From Tenacibaculum soleae (lineage in GTDB: Bacteria; Bacteroidota; Bacteroidia; Flavobacteriales; Flavobacteriaceae): 64,000 bases of DNA. This document shows, piece by piece, positions 43,946 through 53,194 of this stretch. The DNA lies in NCBI RefSeq assembly GCF_001693415.1, contig NZ_MAKX01000041.1:1-64000 (forward strand), in the 5' to 3' direction. Under the pieces are notes generated by a model, which was not told where the DNA came from, searched no databases, and worked only from the letters and a program-made list of their open reading frames with translations. The translations under genes and the position numbers were made by a program. Positions within the stretch are counted from its first letter, which is position 1, and each line of letters begins with the position of its first letter.

Positions 43946-45004
43946 TTATGACTTATAATAGTTTAAACTGTCCTTAATTAGTTGATTTGAAACCTTGCAG
44001 TTAAGTTCAAAATTTTCATAATCACTTAACAAAACAAAATTTATTTCACCACCAATATTTTTCTTATCATGCTTCATTAATTCGATGATTGAAGAAAAAT
44101 CTTCTTTTTTAATATCAATTTTACCATAAATAGCAATAATAGCTTTTTTAACTTCCTGAAGTTTATCTGAAGGGAAATCTAATATTTTAGAAGAAAGAAA
44201 AGTTTCACAAACTATCCCAATAGCAATAGCTTCACCATGTGTTAAATTTTCTTTTTCAGGATTTTCTAAAAAGTAAGATTCCACACCATGGCCAATAGTA
44301 TGCCCCCAATTTAAAACTTTACGAATATTTTGCTCTTTAGGATCCTTTAAAACAACTTCGTTTTTTATTTCGATAGAACGATGAATTAAATCAATAATAT
44401 TTAAACTAGCATTACCCTTAATTTCATTAAACAACTTAACGTCATGTGTCATACCATATTTAATAATTTCGGCAGTACCTGATCTAATTTCACGAGCAGA
44501 AAGCGTATGTAAATATTCAGGATCTAAAACAATCATTATAGGGTTTGCAAACAACCCAATTTGATTTTTTAAAACACCTAAATCAATTCCGGTTTTACCA
44601 CCAACAGAAGCGTCAACCATACTTAATAACGTAGTTGGTACGTTAATAAAATCAATCCCACGTTTAAAGGTAGCGGCAACAAAACCACCTAAATCAGTAA
44701 TAACACCACCACCTAAGGTTATTAGTAAACTTTTTCTATCAGCACCCAGTTCTGTTAAAACATTCCAAACCCCTACGCAAGTTTCAATATTTTTATGAAT
44801 TTCACCAGCATCAATTTGAATAACCTCGATGGTTTTGTTGGTATCTAGTAAAGACATAAATCGAGGATAACAATGTGTAAGTGTATTATCATCAACCAAA
44901 ATAAAGATAGATGAGTAATTGTTATGTCGAATTAAATTTGCTAATTCTAAATATGCTTTTTCATTAAAATGAATAGGATATGTTGCTGCTTGAATAGAAG
45001 TCAT
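43946..45004 (-). CDS. aroB: 3-dehydroquinate synthase
   Basis: Second enzyme of the shikimate pathway, 352 residues, NAD- and metal-dependent. Motifs: LGGGVITDLGGFVAATFKRGI near residues 97-117, PTTLLSMVDASVGGKTGI, the metal-site stretch RSGTAEIIKYGM, and LNWGHTIGHGVES. Divergently transcribed from the proline dehydrogenase gene. It stands alone, away from other aro genes. Confidence 0.95.
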   Translation of the reverse strand: MTSIQAATYPIHFNEKAYLELANLIRHNNYSSIFILVDDNTLTHCYPRFMSLLDTNKTIEVIQIDAGEIHKNIETCVGVWNVLTELGADRKSLLITLGGGVITDLGGFVAATFKRGIDFINVPTTLLSMVDASVGGKTGIDLGVLKNQIGLFANPIMIVLDPEYLHTLSAREIRSGTAEIIKYGMTHDVKLFNEIKGNASLNIIDLIHRSIEIKNEVVLKDPKEQNIRKVLNWGHTIGHGVESYFLENPEKENLTHGEAIAIGIVCETFLSSKILDFPSDKLQEVKKAIIAIYGKIDIKKEDFSSIIELMKHDKKNIGGEINFVLLSDYENFELNCKVSNQLIKDSLNYYKS

Positions 45005-45066
45005 TTCAATCTAAAATTTAAAGCGAAAATAAATAGAAAAAATTAAAATATATCATAAGGGTCATT

Positions 45067-45074
45067 TATATTTG
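45067..45074 (+). promoter_or_regulatory. -7 promoter box of the proline dehydrogenase gene
   Basis: TATATTTG fits TAnnTTTG exactly and lies 34 bases before the ATG at 45109. Confidence 0.5.
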
Positions 45075-45108
45075 TAATAGAAATCAAACATATATATAGA
45101 CTTCGATA

Positions 45109-46272
45109 ATGACACTTTTTAACAACACCGAAACTGCTTTTCAATTAAAATCTGATTCAGAATTAGAGCGCGCTTACTTTTTATTTAAAATGATACAAAA
45201 TCAACCTATGGTTCGTATAGGTACCGCAGTGACTAATTTTGCATTAAAAGCACATTTGCCGGTTGAAGGATTAATTCGTTCTACTGTTTTTGATCACTTT
45301 TGTGGCGGAGTAACAGAAAATGACTGTTTACCAGTTATTGAAAAAATGCACACTAAAGGTAGTGTATATAGTGTTTTAGATTATTCAGTTGAAGGTAAAG
45401 AAGAGGAAGAAAGCTTTGATGATGCTTTAAAAATGACCTTAAAAACAATTGATTTTGCTGAAGAAAAAAAATCAATTCCTTATGCAGTTTTTAAACCAAC
45501 AGGTTTCGGACGTTTTTCACTATATCAAAAATTAACAGAAGGAGAAGTACATACCGATGAAGAAAAAGTAGAATGGGAAAGGGTGGTAGCTCGTTTTCAT
45601 ACAGTATGTAAAGCGGCGGTAAAAAAGAACGTGCCTTTATTAATTGATGCTGAAGAAAGTTGGATGCAAGATGCTGCAGATGATTTAATTGAAGAATTGA
45701 TGGAGATTTACAATAAAGAAAAAGCTATTGTATTTAACACATTACAAATGTATCGTCATGATCGTATGGATTATTTACGAAGTTTACATCAAAAAGCACA
45801 TCAAAAAGGATATCATATTGGTATGAAAGTGGTACGTGGAGCTTATATGGAAAAAGAGCGAGAACGTGCAGAAGAAAAAGGATATAAATCGCCAATATGT
45901 AAAGATAAACAAGCTACTGACGATAATTATAATGAGGCTATACGTTTTATGATGGAGCATAAAAATATGGCAATATTTGCAGGAACTCATAATGAAGAAA
46001 GTTCATTTTTATTAATGAATTTAGCAAAAGAATATAAAATTGCTAGTAATGATAACCGTATGTGGTTTGGACAATTATATGGAATGAGCGATCATATTAG
46101 TTTTAATTTAGCAAAAGAAGGATATAATGTTGCTAAATATGTACCTTTTGGACCTGTACGAGATGTAATGCCATACTTAATTCGTAGAGCAGAAGAAAAT
46201 ACTTCGGTAGCAGGACAAACATCAAGAGAGCTTAATTTACTAAAAATAGAAAGAAAGCGCCGTAAATTATAA
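45109..46272 (+). CDS. putA: Proline dehydrogenase (monofunctional)
   Basis: FAD-dependent enzyme of 387 residues that oxidises proline to pyrroline-5-carboxylate. It matches the PRODH barrel: YAVFKPTGFGR, VPLLIDAEESWMQDAADDL, FNTLQMYRHDRMDYL, GMKVVRGAYMEKERE, FAGTHNEESSFLLM and the C-terminal GPVRDVMPYLIRRAEEN with the substrate-binding arginines. No aldehyde dehydrogenase or DNA-binding domain is fused. The next gene begins on the last base of its stop. Confidence 0.94.
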   Translation: MTLFNNTETAFQLKSDSELERAYFLFKMIQNQPMVRIGTAVTNFALKAHLPVEGLIRSTVFDHFCGGVTENDCLPVIEKMHTKGSVYSVLDYSVEGKEEEESFDDALKMTLKTIDFAEEKKSIPYAVFKPTGFGRFSLYQKLTEGEVHTDEEKVEWERVVARFHTVCKAAVKKNVPLLIDAEESWMQDAADDLIEELMEIYNKEKAIVFNTLQMYRHDRMDYLRSLHQKAHQKGYHIGMKVVRGAYMEKERERAEEKGYKSPICKDKQATDDNYNEAIRFMMEHKNMAIFAGTHNEESSFLLMNLAKEYKIASNDNRMWFGQLYGMSDHISFNLAKEGYNVAKYVPFGPVRDVMPYLIRRAEENTSVAGQTSRELNLLKIERKRRKL

Positions 46273-46568
46273 TGAATACGGTTGATGAAATAAAGGAAGC
46301 TATTCAAAAAAATAAAAAACGATTAGCAAAAGAACTTCAAGAAAGTAAAGAATTGATTTTTTTAATAAAAAAATCAATTACTACCAGCTTGTCTGATGAA
46401 GAAAAAAATAAAGTAAAAACTCAAACCTTAGATATATGCAAAGCTATTCCTGCTTTTGCAGTCTTTATGTTGCCAGGAGGTGCTTTATTATTGCCTTTAT
46501 TAATAAAATTAATTCCAGATATTTTGCCAAGTGCCTTCAGGGAAGATGACCAAGTGTTAGAAGAATGA
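46272..46568 (+). CDS. Small LETM1-like protein
   Basis: A 98-residue protein whose residues 57-90 (CKAIPAFAVFMLPGGALLLP, then LLIKLIPDILPSAFRE) resemble the conserved core of the LETM1 domain, in which IPF...PxxELLLP...KLFPNMLPSTF is typical. The first 50 residues are a charged helix. It has no clear signal peptide; the hydrophobic core may contact the membrane. In eukaryotes LETM1 is a mitochondrial inner-membrane protein for cation exchange. It overlaps the proline dehydrogenase stop by one base, so the two are translated together. Function here is unknown. Confidence 0.75.
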   Translation: MNTVDEIKEAIQKNKKRLAKELQESKELIFLIKKSITTSLSDEEKNKVKTQTLDICKAIPAFAVFMLPGGALLLPLLIKLIPDILPSAFREDDQVLEE

Positions 46569-46609
46569 AAATAATTCATTATCACTTATAGTATTCATTT
46601 ATAAAACAC

Positions 46610-46617
46610 TACTTTTG
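46610..46617 (+). promoter_or_regulatory. -7 promoter box of bipA
   Basis: TACTTTTG fits TAnnTTTG exactly, 21 bases before the ATG at 46639. It lies downstream of the LETM1-like gene. Confidence 0.55.
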
Positions 46618-46638
46618 CAGCTTCAAAAACGAGCAAGA

Positions 46639-48411
46639 ATGCAACCAATTAGAAACATCGCTATTATAGCACACGTTGATCACGGTAAAACTACCTTGGT
46701 AGATAAGATTATAGATCAAGCAAAAGTTTTAGACGAACGTAAAGAACGTACTGATTTATTGTTAGATAATAATGATTTAGAGCGTGAAAGAGGAATAACA
46801 ATTCTTTCTAAAAACGTATCTGTAAATTATAAGAATACAAAAATCAATGTAATTGATACACCTGGTCACGCCGATTTTGGTGGAGAAGTAGAGCGTGTAT
46901 TAAAAATGGCTGATGGTGTTTTATTGTTAGTTGATGCATTTGAAGGGCCGATGCCGCAAACTCGTTTTGTATTAGGAAAAGCCTTAGAATTAGGATTAAC
47001 TCCAATCGTAGTAGTAAACAAAGTTGATAAAGAAAACTGTACTCCTGATATTGTTCATGAAAAAGTTTTCGATTTAATGTTTGCTTTAGAAGCTACTGAA
47101 GAGCAGTTAGATTTTACAACAATCTATGGTTCTGCAAAGAACAACTGGATGAGTACTGACTGGCAAAATGAAACAGATAATATTGTACCTTTATTAGATG
47201 CTGTATTAGAATCTATTCCAGAAACTAAATACAACGAAGGAACTCCACAGATGCAAATTACGTCGTTAGATTTTTCTTCTTTTACAGGAAGAATTGCTAT
47301 CGGACGTGTTTTTAGAGGAGATTTAGAAGCTGGTAAAGATTACATGCTATGTAAAGCAGATGGATCTACTAAAAAAGTAAGAATTAAAGAACTACACGTA
47401 TTCGAAGGAATGGGTAAGGTTCAAGTAAATAAAGTTCCTTGTGGAGATATTTGTGCTATTACAGGTATCGAAGGATTTGAGATTGGAGATACAATTGCCG
47501 ATTTAGAAAACCCAGAAGCATTACCAAGAACAGAAATTGACCAACCTACAATGAGTATGTTGTTTACAATTAACAATTCACCTTTCTTTGGTAAAGAAGG
47601 TAAATTTGTTACTTCTCGTCATTTACGTGATCGTTTATTTAAAGAATTAGAAAAGAATTTAGCATTAAAAGTTGAAACTACAGATTCTGAAGATAAATTT
47701 AATGTTTATGGTCGTGGAGTATTACACTTATCCGTATTGATTGAAACAATGCGTCGTGAAGGATATGAATTACAAGTAGGTCGTCCGCAAGTAATTATTA
47801 AAGAAATTGATGGTAAAAAACACGAACCAATGGAAACATTGTCTATCGATGTACCAGAAGATGTTGCCTCTAAAGCAGTAAACTTAGTTTCTTTACGTAA
47901 AGGAGATTTAATGGTAATGGAGCCTAAAGGAGATTTACAACACTTAGAGTTTACAATCCCTTCTCGTGGATTAATTGGATTAAGAAATAAAATATTAACA
48001 GCTACTTCGGGGCAGGCTATTATAAATCACCGTTTTTCTGAATACGGCCCTTATAAAGGAGATTTTACTGAAGAAACAAAAGGTGCTATTGTATCTGCAG
48101 CAGCAGGTAAAGCTACAGCTTATGCTTTAGATCGTTTACAAGATAGAGGTAAGTTTTTTATCGATATTAACCAAGAAATTTACATTGGTCAAGTTATCGG
48201 TGAAAACAGTAAAGCTGATGATATGGCTGTGAATTTAGTAAAAGGAAAGCAGTTAACAAATATGCGAAAATCAGGAACTGATGACGCTATGAAAATTGCT
48301 CCGAAAATAGATTTTTCATTAGAAGAATGTATGGAGTATATTAAAGCAGATGAGTACTTAGAAGTAACACCAGAAAGTTTACGTATGCGTAAAATTACAT
48401 TTAAAGCATAA
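46639..48411 (+). CDS. typA: Ribosome-associated GTPase BipA/TypA
   Basis: Translational GTPase of 590 residues that acts in 50S assembly and stress or cold adaptation. I start it at MQPIRNIAI; the TTG frame opening upstream lies in the promoter box. G motifs: [13 protein letters not shown] near residues 10-22, [24 protein letters not shown] near 71-85, and [11 protein letters not shown]-like domains III and V and the BipA-specific C-terminal domain ([23 protein letters not shown]) are all present. A terminator follows. Confidence 0.96.
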   Translation: MQPIRNIAIIAHVDHGKTTLVDKIIDQAKVLDERKERTDLLLDNNDLERERGITILSKNVSVNYKNTKINVIDTPGHADFGGEVERVLKMADGVLLLVDAFEGPMPQTRFVLGKALELGLTPIVVVNKVDKENCTPDIVHEKVFDLMFALEATEEQLDFTTIYGSAKNNWMSTDWQNETDNIVPLLDAVLESIPETKYNEGTPQMQITSLDFSSFTGRIAIGRVFRGDLEAGKDYMLCKADGSTKKVRIKELHVFEGMGKVQVNKVPCGDICAITGIEGFEIGDTIADLENPEALPRTEIDQPTMSMLFTINNSPFFGKEGKFVTSRHLRDRLFKELEKNLALKVETTDSEDKFNVYGRGVLHLSVLIETMRREGYELQVGRPQVIIKEIDGKKHEPMETLSIDVPEDVASKAVNLVSLRKGDLMVMEPKGDLQHLEFTIPSRGLIGLRNKILTATSGQAIINHRFSEYGPYKGDFTEETKGAIVSAAAGKATAYALDRLQDRGKFFIDINQEIYIGQVIGENSKADDMAVNLVKGKQLTNMRKSGTDDAMKIAPKIDFSLEECMEYIKADEYLEVTPESLRMRKITFKA

Positions 48412-48433
48412 GTTTATAATTATACAATAATTT

Positions 48434-48460
48434 AAAACCACCTTTTTAGGTGGTTTTTTT
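48434..48460 (+). terminator. Rho-independent terminator of bipA
   Basis: AAAACCACC pairs with GGTGGTTTT across a six-base loop and leads into a T run. Confidence 0.88.
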
Positions 48461-49156
48461 GGTTAAAAAATTATTCTGTAATAGTTAAAATTCCCATAAT
48501 GAAATATGGATGAATCTTGACGTTTATATTTTAAGTTGTTTTATAAAACAATAATATTTTACGTGTAAATTAATGGTTTTTAAAGAGTTCTAGTAGTTTT
48601 TATTTCAAAGCTAAAAAGAGCATGTTTTATTTCACTATTTTTAAATACTAACAAAAAGTAAATAAACTTAATTTTGTTTGTTTATGGAAAGAAAAAACTA
48701 CCATAACATATAGGGGAATATAGTTTTTGGTAGTTTTTAAATTACTTTTATTAATTAAGGGGGTAATCAATAAAAGGTGTTTTAATTAATTGGGGGATTA
48801 ATTAATGATGTTATTATATGGGTAATCAATAACTTCGGGACAAATATATGTGAATGATGAGTGCTTAATTGATCTGTAGTAATTTTGAGGTGTATTTTTA
48901 TTTACATAAATTAATAAAATTAAAGTATTTTTCATTTAGCAATTAAACTGATGTGTACTGTACTACATAGTTTTAAAAAATGTAAATAAATTAATTAACT
49001 TTTTGTTTTTCATGTTTTTATGTTTGTTTTTTATGTTTTGGTTTTTAAGTCAAAAGGAACTTCATTATTTTAAATAATACCTTTTAATTAATTTTTTTAG
49101 TTTTGTTTATGGTTTTTGTTTTAAACGTTTGAAATCATTTTTTTTATTATATGTAG
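48461..49156. other. Long noncoding region with inverted repeats and G5 motifs
   Basis: About 700 bases without a believable gene. It holds an inverted repeat AAAAACTACC/GGTAGTTTTT (48693-48738), a 9-bp hairpin TTAATTAAT/ATTAATTAA around TGGGGG (48782-48805), and two neighbours of the same kind: TTAATTAAGGGGGTAATCAA (48751-48770) and GGGTAATCAATAA (48831-48843). The G5 units are spaced about 30 to 40 bases apart. It may be a complex promoter region for the regulator downstream or may encode a small RNA. Confidence 0.45.
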
Positions 49157-49164
49157 TATATTTG
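49157..49164 (+). promoter_or_regulatory. -7 promoter box of the TPR/LuxR-type regulator
   Basis: TATATTTG fits TAnnTTTG exactly, 81 bases before the ATG at 49245. A TTTG lies at 49128-49131, but its spacing of 25 bases is longer than usual. Confidence 0.45.
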
Positions 49165-49244
49165 ACGTATATTTAAAATATTAATTTAATTGTAAATAGG
49201 TTTTAATTTCAATGTAAGTGTATTGTGTAGTACAGGTGAAGTAT

Positions 49245-50774
49245 ATGAGTAATGTTTTTTCTAAAAAAGTAATAGCGTTTTTAAGTATTGTTTTTATGTT
49301 GTTTTCTATAAATGTAATAGGACAACAACAAAGTATTATTTCAAAAAAAGAATATAAAAATATAATTGTAAAAGGGTTTTATACATTTCAAAATGAAGAA
49401 AATGCCCAGTTTTTAGACAGTATATTAACTATCATAAGGCTTAATAGGTTTACTATAAAAGAAGATTCAATTAATAGCAAAATTCTATATTTAAAAGGAG
49501 TAAATAATCTAGAATTAAAAAGGTTAAAAAAAGCAGAGGATTTATTTATAAAATCATTTGAGTTAGCAGAAAAAACAAATGATGTGTTTTTAAAAGGATC
49601 AATATACAACTCTAGAGGGGTTGTTTTTTCGTTAAGAAATGAAGATTATAATAAAGTTGCAAAATATTATAAAAAGGCAATTGAAAGTTATAAAAAAGTA
49701 AGTAATTTATCACAGTTAATAGACACCTATTATAACTTAACGATTAATGCAAGGAAAAGACATAAGTGGGAAGAATCCATAGGTTACGGTAAAAATTTTT
49801 TTAAATTAATTGTAAAAGACGGAAAAAGAGTTGACGGGGTAGGTAAAATGTACTACTATATTGCTCATAGTAATTTTAAGCTTAAAAAGAATGAAGAAGC
49901 TTTAAAAAATTTAAAAAAAGCAGAAAAATATACGTTAGTAAATAATAGTGAGCTTCTTAGTTTAATTAATTCTTTGTATGCAAAATATTATGAGAGTAAA
50001 GGGGAGTATTTAGCAGCAATAAAAAAATACAAGCAGGTAAATGAAAATTTAAAAAAAACTATTGTTTTTAATGAAAAAGAAATAAAAGAATCTTTTGTTC
50101 ATGAATTAGAGTTAGAAAGCGAATTAAAAGAAAATCAGAGACTTATAATTAATAATCAAAAACTTAAATTGATTGTAAGTACCATTACTCTTATTCTTTT
50201 CATAATATTAACGATCTTTCTTATTTCATTGATTAGAAAAAATCGTAATAAAAATAGACGGATAAAAACTTTAAATTTTGAGTTAAAGGAATTGATAGCC
50301 GATCTAAAAACTAAAAATGATGATTTAGTAGATAAGAAAACAGAAATTGAATCACTTTTGAATTTAAATGAACAAGCGTTATTTTCTAGAGTTTTAAAAA
50401 TATCGACGTATAATGACGCGATTAGAAAAATAACTGACGATATTGAAAGTAATAAAGATGCTTCGAGTTATCTAATTTCTGTAAACAAAAAATTATTAAG
50501 TTTAATTTCAGAAGAAGAGTTATGGCAAGATTTTAAAGTTCAATTTGAAAAAATAAGACCAGATTTTTTTAATAAGCTAAAGAATATAGCCCCCAATCTA
50601 TCAGTTAATGATCTAAAACATTGCACCTATATAGTTTCTAATTTAAAAAGTAAAGAGGTTGCTCAGTTGATAAATGTTTCACCACGAAGTGTAGAAACAA
50701 CAAGATATCGTATAAAGAAAAAAATGGGTTTAGAAAAGGAGGATAGTTTATATGATTTATTGGTTGCATTATAA
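49245..50774 (+). CDS. Membrane TPR protein with LuxR-type DNA-binding domain
   Basis: A 509-residue regulator. Starting at MSNVFSKKV gives a signal peptide (to about GQQQ, residue 28), a periplasmic TPR region to about residue 290 (NSRGVVFSLRNEDYNKVAKYYKKAIESY and further units), a membrane helix (LIVSTITLILFIILTIFLISLI, about 305-326), a coiled coil (KTLNFELKELIADLKTKNDDLVDK) and a C-terminal helix-turn-helix of the LuxR/GerE kind (LKHCTYIVSNLKSKEVAQLI, NVSPRSVETTRYRIKKKMGL). Such one-protein sensor-regulators are common in Bacteroidota. The long region upstream may hold its control sites. Ligand and targets are unknown. Confidence 0.85.
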   Translation: MSNVFSKKVIAFLSIVFMLFSINVIGQQQSIISKKEYKNIIVKGFYTFQNEENAQFLDSILTIIRLNRFTIKEDSINSKILYLKGVNNLELKRLKKAEDLFIKSFELAEKTNDVFLKGSIYNSRGVVFSLRNEDYNKVAKYYKKAIESYKKVSNLSQLIDTYYNLTINARKRHKWEESIGYGKNFFKLIVKDGKRVDGVGKMYYYIAHSNFKLKKNEEALKNLKKAEKYTLVNNSELLSLINSLYAKYYESKGEYLAAIKKYKQVNENLKKTIVFNEKEIKESFVHELELESELKENQRLIINNQKLKLIVSTITLILFIILTIFLISLIRKNRNKNRRIKTLNFELKELIADLKTKNDDLVDKKTEIESLLNLNEQALFSRVLKISTYNDAIRKITDDIESNKDASSYLISVNKKLLSLISEEELWQDFKVQFEKIRPDFFNKLKNIAPNLSVNDLKHCTYIVSNLKSKEVAQLINVSPRSVETTRYRIKKKMGLEKEDSLYDLLVAL

Positions 50775-50824
50775 AAAAAATATAAATTTTACTATATAAA
50801 TTTTATTATATAAAATTTATGTGC

Positions 50825-50832
50825 CATATTTG
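50825..50832 (+). promoter_or_regulatory. Probable -7 box of the his operon
   Basis: CATATTTG differs from TAnnTTTG at one base and lies 19 bases before the leader-peptide ATG. Both riboswitch promoters show similar one-mismatch boxes ending in TATTTGCA. Confidence 0.35.
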
Positions 50833-50851
50833 CAACGTTAAAAGACATAAC

Positions 50852-50908
50852 ATGACATTTAATCAATTACATCATCATTACCATCATATTTGCACTCAAG
50901 CGAACTGA
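50852..50908 (+). CDS. hisL: His operon leader peptide
   Basis: An 18-residue frame, MTFNQLHHHYHHICTQAN, with five histidines in six codons (50870-50887). It lies between the probable his promoter and a strong terminator just before hisG, the classic layout of ribosome-mediated attenuation. When charged His-tRNA is short, the ribosome stalls on the His codons and leaves 50894-50902 free to pair with 50945-50953, which breaks the terminator. Too short for routine gene finders. Confidence 0.88.
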   Translation: MTFNQLHHHYHHICTQAN

Positions 50909-50975
50909 AGATGTATTGAATAAAACCAACATATATTTTAAACCCGTTTGAGTAAATCAAACGGGTTTTTTATTT
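50894..50975 (+). terminator. His operon attenuator (terminator and antiterminator)
   Basis: Terminator: AAACCCGTTTGA (50940-50951) with TCAAACGGGTTT (50957-50968), 12 bp, five-base loop, then a T run. Antiterminator: ACTCAAGCG (50894-50902) with CGTTTGAGT (50945-50953), 9 bp including one G-T pair. The two structures share 50945-50951 and exclude each other. The stop codon of the leader peptide (50906) is so close that a terminating ribosome would cover the antiterminator strand and allow termination. Confidence 0.85.
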
Positions 50976-51039
50976 TTTCAAAAAGAGAAAATATATTTAC
51001 TTAAAAGGTTTACTCAAATAAAATTAATAAATAAACAAA

Positions 51040-51897
51040 ATGAGTAAATTAAGAATTGCAATTCAAAAATCAGGAAGATTAAATAAAGATTCTCTACAAA
51101 TTTTAAAAGAATGTGGAATTTCAATTGATAATGGAAAAGACCAATTAAAAGCAGCAGCGAGTAATTTTCCGCTAGAAGTGTTTTATCTACGAAATGGTGA
51201 TATTCCTCAGTATTTAAAAGATGGAGTTATTGATGCTGCTATTGTAGGTGAAAATTTATTGATAGAAAAAGGAGATGGTATTCAGTTTGTTGAAAAATTA
51301 GGTTTTTCTGGTTGTAAAGTATCTTTAGCTATTCCTAAGGAAGAAGAATATACTGGGTTATCGTATTTTCAAGGTAAAAAAATAGCAACCTCATACCCAA
51401 ATACAGTTCAGAGTTTTTTATCAGCAAATAATATAACTTCACAATTACACATTATTAATGGATCTGTAGAAATTGCTCCAAATATTGGTTTAGCAGACGG
51501 GATTTGTGATATTGTATCAAGTGGTTCAACGTTATTTAAAAACAACTTAAAAGAGGTTGAAGTTATCTTAAAATCAGAAGCGGTTTTAGCTGTAGCTCCA
51601 AAATTAGCAACAGAACAAAAAGTGATTTTAGACAGATTACAGTTCAGAATTCAATCTGTTTTAAAAGGAAGACAATCAAAGTATGTATTGTTAAACGCTC
51701 CGAATGATAAACTTAAAGATATTTTAAACTTATTGCCAGGTATGCGTAGCCCAACTGTATTACCATTAGCAGAAGAAGGGTGGAGTTCTGTACACACAGT
51801 AATCAATAAAAACGAATTTTGGGAAATTATTGATGAGTTAAAAAGTAACGGAGCAGAAGGAATTTTAGTTTGCCCAATTGAAAAAATGGTAGTTTAA
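51040..51897 (+). CDS. hisG: ATP phosphoribosyltransferase (long form)
   Basis: First enzyme of histidine synthesis, joining ATP and PRPP; 285 residues. The long form carries its own C-terminal regulatory ACT-like domain (from about 205: LLNAPNDKLKDILNLLPGMRSPTVLPLAEEGW), so HisZ is not needed. N-terminal motifs: LRIAIQKSGRLNKDSLQIL, DAAIVGENLL, and DGICDIVSSGSTLFKNNL with the PRPP-binding loop. Expected to be feedback-inhibited by histidine as well as controlled by the attenuator just upstream. Confidence 0.95.
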   Translation: MSKLRIAIQKSGRLNKDSLQILKECGISIDNGKDQLKAAASNFPLEVFYLRNGDIPQYLKDGVIDAAIVGENLLIEKGDGIQFVEKLGFSGCKVSLAIPKEEEYTGLSYFQGKKIATSYPNTVQSFLSANNITSQLHIINGSVEIAPNIGLADGICDIVSSGSTLFKNNLKEVEVILKSEAVLAVAPKLATEQKVILDRLQFRIQSVLKGRQSKYVLLNAPNDKLKDILNLLPGMRSPTVLPLAEEGWSSVHTVINKNEFWEIIDELKSNGAEGILVCPIEKMVV

Positions 51898-51907
51898 AAA
51901 AAAGCAT

Positions 51908-53194
51908 ATGAAAGCAGTAGAATTAAATAAGAATAATTGGCAATCGTTATTACAAAGACCAACAAAATCTGTTGCAGATATTGAAGGAACTGTAAGTGAA
52001 ATTTTTAATGAAATTAAAAATGAAGGAGATCTTGCTGTAAATAAATATACTTCTCTTTTTGATAAAGTTGATTTAAAATCAACTGAAGTTACTAGTGAAG
52101 AATTCCAAAATGCTGAGAAATTAGTTTCAGAATCATTAAAAGAAGCAATTCAACAAGCAAAAAATAATATTGAAGCTTTTCATGCCGCTCAAAAAACTGA
52201 AAAAGTAGTTGTAGAAACTACCAATGGAGTTTTATGTTGGCAACAAAAAAGAGCGATTCAAAAAGTAGGTTTATATATTCCTGGAGGATCAGCGCCGTTA
52301 TTTTCTACTGTGTTAATGTTGGCAACTCCTGCAAAAATTGCAGGTTGTAAAGAGATTGTATTGTGCTCTCCTCCTGATAAAAACGGATCAATAAATCCAG
52401 CTATTTTATATGCAGCAACTTTGTGTGGTGTGACTAAAGTTTATAAAGTTGGAGGAATACAAGCTATTGCAGGATTAACTTTTGGTACAGAAACAATTCC
52501 GAAAGTTTCAAAAATATTTGGACCTGGAAATCAATATGTAACTGTAGCTAAACAATTGGCAACAAAATACGGCGTTGCTATTGATATGCCAGCAGGCCCT
52601 AGTGAATTATTAGTATTGGCAGATGAATCTGCAAATCCAACTTTTGTAGCTTCAGATTTATTAAGTCAAGCAGAACACGGAGCTGATAGTCAAGTAATTT
52701 TAGTTTCTGACTCAATAGATTTCATGAGTAAAGTTGATGAAGAAATTAACTTACAATTAGAAAATTTATCAAGAAAAGAGATTACTAAAAAAGCTTTAGT
52801 AAATGCGAAAGCAATTTTAATAAAAGAAGCAAACGAAGTTCTTGATTTTGTAAATGATTATGCACCAGAGCACTTAATTATTTCAACAAGAAATGATGAT
52901 TATTTTCTTGATAAAATAGAAAATGCAGGTTCAGTTTTTATAGGTAATTACACGCCCGAAAGTGCTGGAGATTATGCTTCAGGTACAAATCATACCTTGC
53001 CAACAAACGGATTTGCAAAAGCATATTCGGGTGTAAATTTAGATAGTTTTACAAAAAGTATTACGTATCAAAAAATTTCGAAAGAAGGTATTCAAAATAT
53101 TGGTAAAACTATCGAATTAATGGCAGAAGCTGAAGGTTTACAGGCTCACAAAAATGCAGTTTCAGTTCGTTTAAAAGCAATCAAAAATGTTTAA
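51908..53194 (+). CDS. hisD: Histidinol dehydrogenase
   Basis: Zinc- and NAD-dependent enzyme of 428 residues catalysing the last two oxidations to histidine. Motifs: GLYIPGGSAPLFSTVLMLATPAKIAG-type KVGLYIPGGSAPL near residues 118-130, VGGIQAIAGLTFGTETIPK, KIFGPGNQYVTVAK, the zinc-site stretch SQAEHGADSQVIL, and the C-terminal PTNGFAKAYSGVN. It starts ten bases after hisG and overlaps hisC by eight bases. Confidence 0.96.
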   Translation: MKAVELNKNNWQSLLQRPTKSVADIEGTVSEIFNEIKNEGDLAVNKYTSLFDKVDLKSTEVTSEEFQNAEKLVSESLKEAIQQAKNNIEAFHAAQKTEKVVVETTNGVLCWQQKRAIQKVGLYIPGGSAPLFSTVLMLATPAKIAGCKEIVLCSPPDKNGSINPAILYAATLCGVTKVYKVGGIQAIAGLTFGTETIPKVSKIFGPGNQYVTVAKQLATKYGVAIDMPAGPSELLVLADESANPTFVASDLLSQAEHGADSQVILVSDSIDFMSKVDEEINLQLENLSRKEITKKALVNAKAILIKEANEVLDFVNDYAPEHLIISTRNDDYFLDKIENAGSVFIGNYTPESAGDYASGTNHTLPTNGFAKAYSGVNLDSFTKSITYQKISKEGIQNIGKTIELMAEAEGLQAHKNAVSVRLKAIKNV

